A stretch of 10,841 nt of DNA from Wenzhouxiangella sp. (GTDB lineage Bacteria; Pseudomonadota; Gammaproteobacteria; Xanthomonadales; Wenzhouxiangellaceae): positions 1-10,841 of the forward strand of contig SKKV01000001.1 of the NCBI GenBank assembly GCA_007123575.1, read 5' to 3'. The notes below the pieces were generated by a model. That model saw only the letters and a program-made list of their open reading frames with translations. It searched no databases and had not been told where the DNA came from. Below, piece by piece: positions 8,529 through 10,841 of this stretch. Both the position numbers and the translations under genes were made by a program. How positions within the stretch are numbered: position 1 is the stretch's first letter; the number at the start of each line of letters is the position of its first letter.

Positions 8529-9301
8529 GATCCCAGCGCCATGGTCTGTGACTGTTCACTCTGACTGACCAATTCACGCACGCGGCGGTCTTCTTGCTCG
8601 CGCAATTTTTCCAGCGTGTCCTCATCAACCACCTTGCCGTCAAACATGAACACCTGCCGGCGGGCGAAGGCGGCGTAGCGATCATCGTGGGTGACCATCA
8701 CAATCGTTGCGCCGGATTGATGCAGATCGTTCAACAACAGCATGACTTGTTCGCCGTTTTTGGAGTCCAGGTTGCCGGTCGGTTCGTCGGCCAGCAGAAT
8801 GGATGGCTCGCCCACCAGTGCCCGGGCGACGGCTACGCGCTGTTGCTGGCCGCCGGACAATTGCGATGGGTAGTGGTTGAGCCGGTGTGCCATGCCGACC
8901 CGTTCCAGCGCGGCCCGGGCGCGCTCGCGGCGCTCATTTCGGCTGATGCCCGGGCGATAGGTCAACGGCACTTCGACGTTTTCCAGCACCTTCAGATCAC
9001 CGATCAGATTGAAGGCCTGGAAGATGAAACCGATTTCGCGATTGCGCACCTGGGCCCGGTCGTTGGCGCTGAGGTTCGCTACCGGTGTTCCGTTAAGCGT
9101 ATAGCTGCCTTCGGTGGGCACATCCAGCAGGCCGGTCAGCGAAAGCAGCGTCGACTTTCCGCAGCCTGAGGGCCCGGAAATCGACACGTATTCGCCGCGA
9201 TCGACCCTCAGGTCCACCCCGGCCAGGGCATGAGTTTCCAGTTCGTGGGTGTAAAACACTTTGCGAATGTTGCGCATGTCGATCAGGGTGGATTCATTCA
9301 T
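8525..9301 (-). CDS. ABC transporter ATP-binding protein, MacB/LolD type
   Basis: Cytoplasmic ATPase of 258 residues that powers the two permeases encoded after it. All catalytic motifs are intact: Walker A GPSGCGKST (43-51), Q-loop Gln at 95 (FIFQAFNLI), signature LSGGQQQR (148-155), Walker B ILLADE (168-173), D-loop NLDS (177-180) and switch His at 205 (VTHDD). The sequence resembles the MacB/LolD/FtsE group, which drives mechanotransmission rather than simple channel transport. It is encoded as a free protein, not fused to the permease as in MacB. A charged, helix-like C-terminal tail (about 228-258) extends past the usual end of this family. The gene starts 24 bp after the adaptor stop with only a weak purine-rich element (CAGAGA) before it, and its last codons overlap the permease 1 start by 4 bp. 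Confidence 0.96.
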   Translation of the reverse strand: MNESTLIDMRNIRKVFYTHELETHALAGVDLRVDRGEYVSISGPSGCGKSTLLSLTGLLDVPTEGSYTLNGTPVANLSANDRAQVRNREIGFIFQAFNLIGDLKVLENVEVPLTYRPGISRNERRERARAALERVGMAHRLNHYPSQLSGGQQQRVAVARALVGEPSILLADEPTGNLDSKNGEQVMLLLNDLHQSGATIVMVTHDDRYAAFARRQVFMFDGKVVDEDTLEKLREQEDRRVRELVSQSEQSQTMALGS

Positions 9302-9325
9302 GGTTGGCGTCTCTGTGTCTTTGGT

Positions 9326-10579
9326 TTAATCGGTCAGTCGGATTCGGTCGTGCTGGTCGAAGCGCGAGGTGTCGGACAAGATCACCTCATCGCCTGGCTG
9401 CAGGCCCTCGCGGATCTCGATGCGGTTGACCGAGGCCCGGCCCAAGGTGACCGGCACCTGGCGGGCGTAGCCATCCGGATCAACCCGGAACAGTCGAGTT
9501 GAGGATTCCGGCTGGCCGTGGGCCGGGCGCGCCAGATGCAGGGCATGTTCAATGCGCTCCAGCTCGATCAAGCCATCCACTGACAGGTCCGGCCTGGCCC
9601 CTGGTGGCAGCGCGCCGTTGAGTTCGACATCAACGACCACGGCGCCGTCGCGCACGGCCGGGTCTATGCGAATCACCGTCCCGTCAATGACCCCGCTGCG
9701 GGTATCAACCCTGACGATCTGTCCGAGCATGACTTCCCGTGCGCGGGTTTCGGCAATGCGCAGTTCGGCCATCAGTTCATCCGGCCGGACGATGCGGGCG
9801 ACATTGACGCCGGCCGACAGTTGCTGGCCTTCCTGGATGGAAACTTCCTGGACAACGCCGCTCATGCCCGCCCGGACTGCCAAGGTGTCGACCTGACGCT
9901 GGAGTCGCTGCCATTGCCGCCGGGCCTGGTCGACCAGCGCGCGTTCGGATTCAAGGCGCGACTGGGTGACAGATTCCAGGCGCTCCAGCCGCCGCCGCTC
10001 GAAATCCAGGCGGCGTTCAAGCTGCGCGGCGCGCAGCGATGACTGGGCCGCCTGGATGCTTGAAACGATGCCGCGCGAGGCTAACTCGGCCTCGGCATCA
10101 GCCTGCAACTGCGCGCTTTCCAGATCAGCCTCCAGACTCATTACCCCAGCCTGGCCTTCCAGGAGCTGGCGATCGAGCTCAGCGATCAGGGAGTCGAGCT
10201 GTGCCTGCGCAGTGGCGATGGCCCATTCGGCTTCCTCGGCTTCCCCCTCCAGATCGGGATTGGACAGCACGGCCAGAATGGTGTCATCGTCAACCGATGC
10301 ACCGGCACGCACCATGATGCGTTCGACGCGGCCGGGGCTGGCGGCTGGAATCCAGCGAATCTCGCGTGGGACCAGATTGCCCGGGCCCCGCACCTCGCGA
10401 ACAAATTCTCCGTGCTCAGCCATGCCGGTCCAAACAGCAGCACGATCAATGCGTGGCGCCGCCGGATCAAGCGAAGCGATCATGATCACGGCCGTGCCCA
10501 GAACGGCGACTGCCGCGGCAGCAATGATCGAAAAGCGAATGAATCGCTTGCGTTTCAGATCGGGTCGTTGAATATCCAT
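9326..10579 (-). CDS. HlyD/MacA-type periplasmic membrane-fusion adaptor
   Basis: First gene of the operon, encoding a periplasmic adaptor that would link the inner-membrane ABC complex to an outer-membrane channel. A basic start (DLKRKRFIR) precedes one membrane anchor (about residues 16-37 of the chosen start). A lipoyl/barrel-sandwich half with RWIPAASPGRVERIMV follows, then a long coiled coil rich in Gln, Glu, Arg and Leu (about 110-230). The second lipoyl half contains GMSGVVQEVSIQEGQ; a beta-barrel and a C-terminal membrane-proximal domain ending in GLQPGDEVIL complete it. I chose the ATG at 10579 (MDIQRPDLKRK) because relatives commonly begin this way and the predicted sigma-54 start site lies at about 10580. 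The in-frame ATG at 10588 adds only MPG. Neither ATG has a good Shine-Dalgarno sequence. No TolC-like partner is encoded in the window, so one would be supplied from elsewhere. The cargo is unknown. Confidence 0.92.
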   Translation of the reverse strand: MDIQRPDLKRKRFIRFSIIAAAAVAVLGTAVIMIASLDPAAPRIDRAAVWTGMAEHGEFVREVRGPGNLVPREIRWIPAASPGRVERIMVRAGASVDDDTILAVLSNPDLEGEAEEAEWAIATAQAQLDSLIAELDRQLLEGQAGVMSLEADLESAQLQADAEAELASRGIVSSIQAAQSSLRAAQLERRLDFERRRLERLESVTQSRLESERALVDQARRQWQRLQRQVDTLAVRAGMSGVVQEVSIQEGQQLSAGVNVARIVRPDELMAELRIAETRAREVMLGQIVRVDTRSGVIDGTVIRIDPAVRDGAVVVDVELNGALPPGARPDLSVDGLIELERIEHALHLARPAHGQPESSTRLFRVDPDGYARQVPVTLGRASVNRIEIREGLQPGDEVILSDTSRFDQHDRIRLTD

Positions 10580-10590
10580 GCCTGGCATTA

Positions 10591-10606
10591 AGCATAATTT
10601 GTGCCA
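10591..10606 (-). promoter_or_regulatory. Sigma-54 (-24/-12) promoter of the transporter operon
   Basis: Read on the minus strand the site is TGGCACAAATTATGCT. Against the consensus TGGCACG-N4-TTGCW it matches at all positions except two, keeps the invariant GG and GC, and has exactly ten bases between them. Twelve bases downstream of the -12 C the start site falls near 10580, next to the adaptor ATG at 10579. It fits the sigma-54-dependent regulator encoded in the same operon. Confidence 0.78.
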
Positions 10607-10624
10607 AAAATAAATTGATTGAAA

Positions 10625-10637
10625 AATCAGCTTGTTG
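10625..10637 (+). promoter_or_regulatory. Predicted IHF binding site
   Basis: AATCAGCTTGTTG matches the IHF consensus WATCARNNNNTTR at every defined position and is preceded by an A-rich run. It lies between the -24/-12 element and the paired palindromes, at about -45 to -57, where IHF usually bends DNA to bring an enhancer-bound regulator to sigma-54 polymerase. A second, weaker match on the other strand lies at 10608-10620 (one mismatch). Confidence 0.6.
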
Positions 10638-10671
10638 AGAAAAGCAAGTCCAACGATCGGGTGAAAATGCT

Positions 10672-10685
10672 TCCCGTATTCGGGA
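10672..10685. promoter_or_regulatory. Promoter-proximal enhancer palindrome (UAS 1)
   Basis: TCCCG-TATT-CGGGA, a perfect 5-bp dyad around a 4-bp spacer. Its centre (10678.5) is about 98 bp upstream of the predicted sigma-54 start site. It shares both arms with the neighbouring palindrome and is the likely binding site of the Fis-type helix-turn-helix regulator of this operon. Confidence 0.65.
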
Positions 10686-10691
10686 CGGTTA

Positions 10692-10707
10692 TTCCCGAAC
10701 GCGGGAA
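10692..10707. promoter_or_regulatory. Promoter-distal enhancer palindrome (UAS 2)
   Basis: TTCCCG-AACG-CGGGAA, a perfect 6-bp dyad with the same arms and spacer length as UAS 1. The centre (10699.5) is exactly 21 bp from that of UAS 1, two helical turns, so both dimers would sit on the same face of the DNA. This is the arrangement expected for cooperative assembly of NtrC-family oligomers. Confidence 0.68.
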
Positions 10708-10727
10708 CGGTTTGTCGGCAGAGTCAT

Positions 10728-10743
10728 CCCCCTGAACAGGGGG
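10728..10743. repeat. Third palindrome, CCCCCT-GAAC-AGGGGG
   Basis: A perfect 6-bp dyad with a 4-bp spacer, 36 bp from the centre of UAS 2 and about 63 bp before the start codon of the divergent gene. The arms differ from the other two palindromes (CCCCCT against TTCCCG), so it may be a site for another protein, a degenerate third enhancer, or an RNA hairpin in the leader of the rightward gene. No U-run follows directly, so it is not a typical terminator. Confidence 0.4.
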
Positions 10744-10806
10744 GAGACTTCACCGTCTTTTCTATCTAGCATTCCCTGCATTGTCATCGAGGGGGGAGTG
10801 CCCACC

Positions 10807-10841
10807 ATGCAGACGTCCAGACTGGCCCATTGCCTGCTATT
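10807..10841 (+). CDS. Divergent gene, start only (3' part outside window)
   Basis: An ATG at 10807 opens a frame (MQTSRLAHCLL) that continues off the right edge; only 11 codons are visible. The strong Shine-Dalgarno GGGGGGAG ends 8 bases before the ATG, similar in style to the one before the gene at 598. The polar start followed by hydrophobic residues could be the beginning of a signal peptide or membrane segment, but too little is visible to assign a family. It is transcribed away from the transporter operon and shares its control region. I found no -24/-12 element for it and no convincing -35/-10 pair. Confidence 0.5.
   Translation, partial: MQTSRLAHCLL

Noticed and set aside
10583..10606. 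Inverted repeat TGGCA-N14-TGCCA over the promoter as a repressor site
   Set aside because: One arm is the -24 element itself and the other falls in the adaptor start region, so the symmetry may be incidental to the sigma-54 site.
1..10841. CRISPR arrays, tRNA or rRNA genes, insertion sequences, phage or toxin-antitoxin genes
   Set aside because: No repeat-spacer series, RNA gene signature, transposase or terminal inverted repeats were seen on either strand.

Overview
The window is a compact, GC-rich stretch of bacterial chromosome. Six genes lie head to tail on the minus strand and form an apparent operon. An unrelated partial gene sits at each edge. The proteins (HlyD/MacA-type adaptor, MacB/LolD-type ATPase, two duplicated FtsX/MacB permeases, an NtrC-family regulator and an NtrY-like kinase), together with what looks like a sigma-54 promoter and an IHF site, point to a Gram-negative proteobacterium. 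Gene style and the adaptor N-terminus (MDIQRPDLKRK) suggest a gammaproteobacterium near Xanthomonadales/Chromatiales. This taxonomic guess is an inference from family resemblance and is not proven.

Layout in the direction of transcription, from right to left. The control region is 10580-10806. Then come the membrane-fusion adaptor (9326-10579), the ABC ATPase (8525-9301), permease 1 (6009-8528, overlapping the ATPase by 4 bp), permease 2 (3560-5965), the sigma-54-dependent response regulator (2146-3516) and the histidine kinase (836-2149, GTG start overlapping the regulator stop by 4 bp). Gaps inside the operon are at most 43 bp and show no terminator. Downstream, 599-835 is non-coding, with a short direct repeat just before the ribosome binding site of a secreted, proline-rich, unrecognised protein (1-598) that runs off the left edge. 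At the right edge a divergent gene begins at 10807 with a strong Shine-Dalgarno sequence, and only 11 codons are visible.

How the parts fit together. Adaptor, ATPase and permeases form a MacAB-like (type VII ABC) envelope transporter. It probably works from the inner membrane, moving or extruding a hydrophobic or peptide-like compound, or handling a lipid or lipoprotein. No outer-membrane channel is encoded in the window. The two-component pair at the end of the operon is likely its own controller. The regulator is of the type that needs sigma-54 RNA polymerase, and upstream of the adaptor lies a textbook layout for such a regulator: a -24/-12 element, a perfect IHF consensus, and two near-identical palindromes 21 bp apart at about -98 and -119. 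This predicts a positive feedback loop in which the sensor switches on the transporter and itself.

Most noteworthy are the self-contained sigma-54 control circuit, the predicted leaderless start of the adaptor mRNA, the pairing of two full-length duplicated permeases with a single ATPase, the near-absence of a periplasmic sensing domain in the kinase (which suggests sensing in the membrane, perhaps through the transporter), and the GAFTDA variant of the sigma-54 contact loop.
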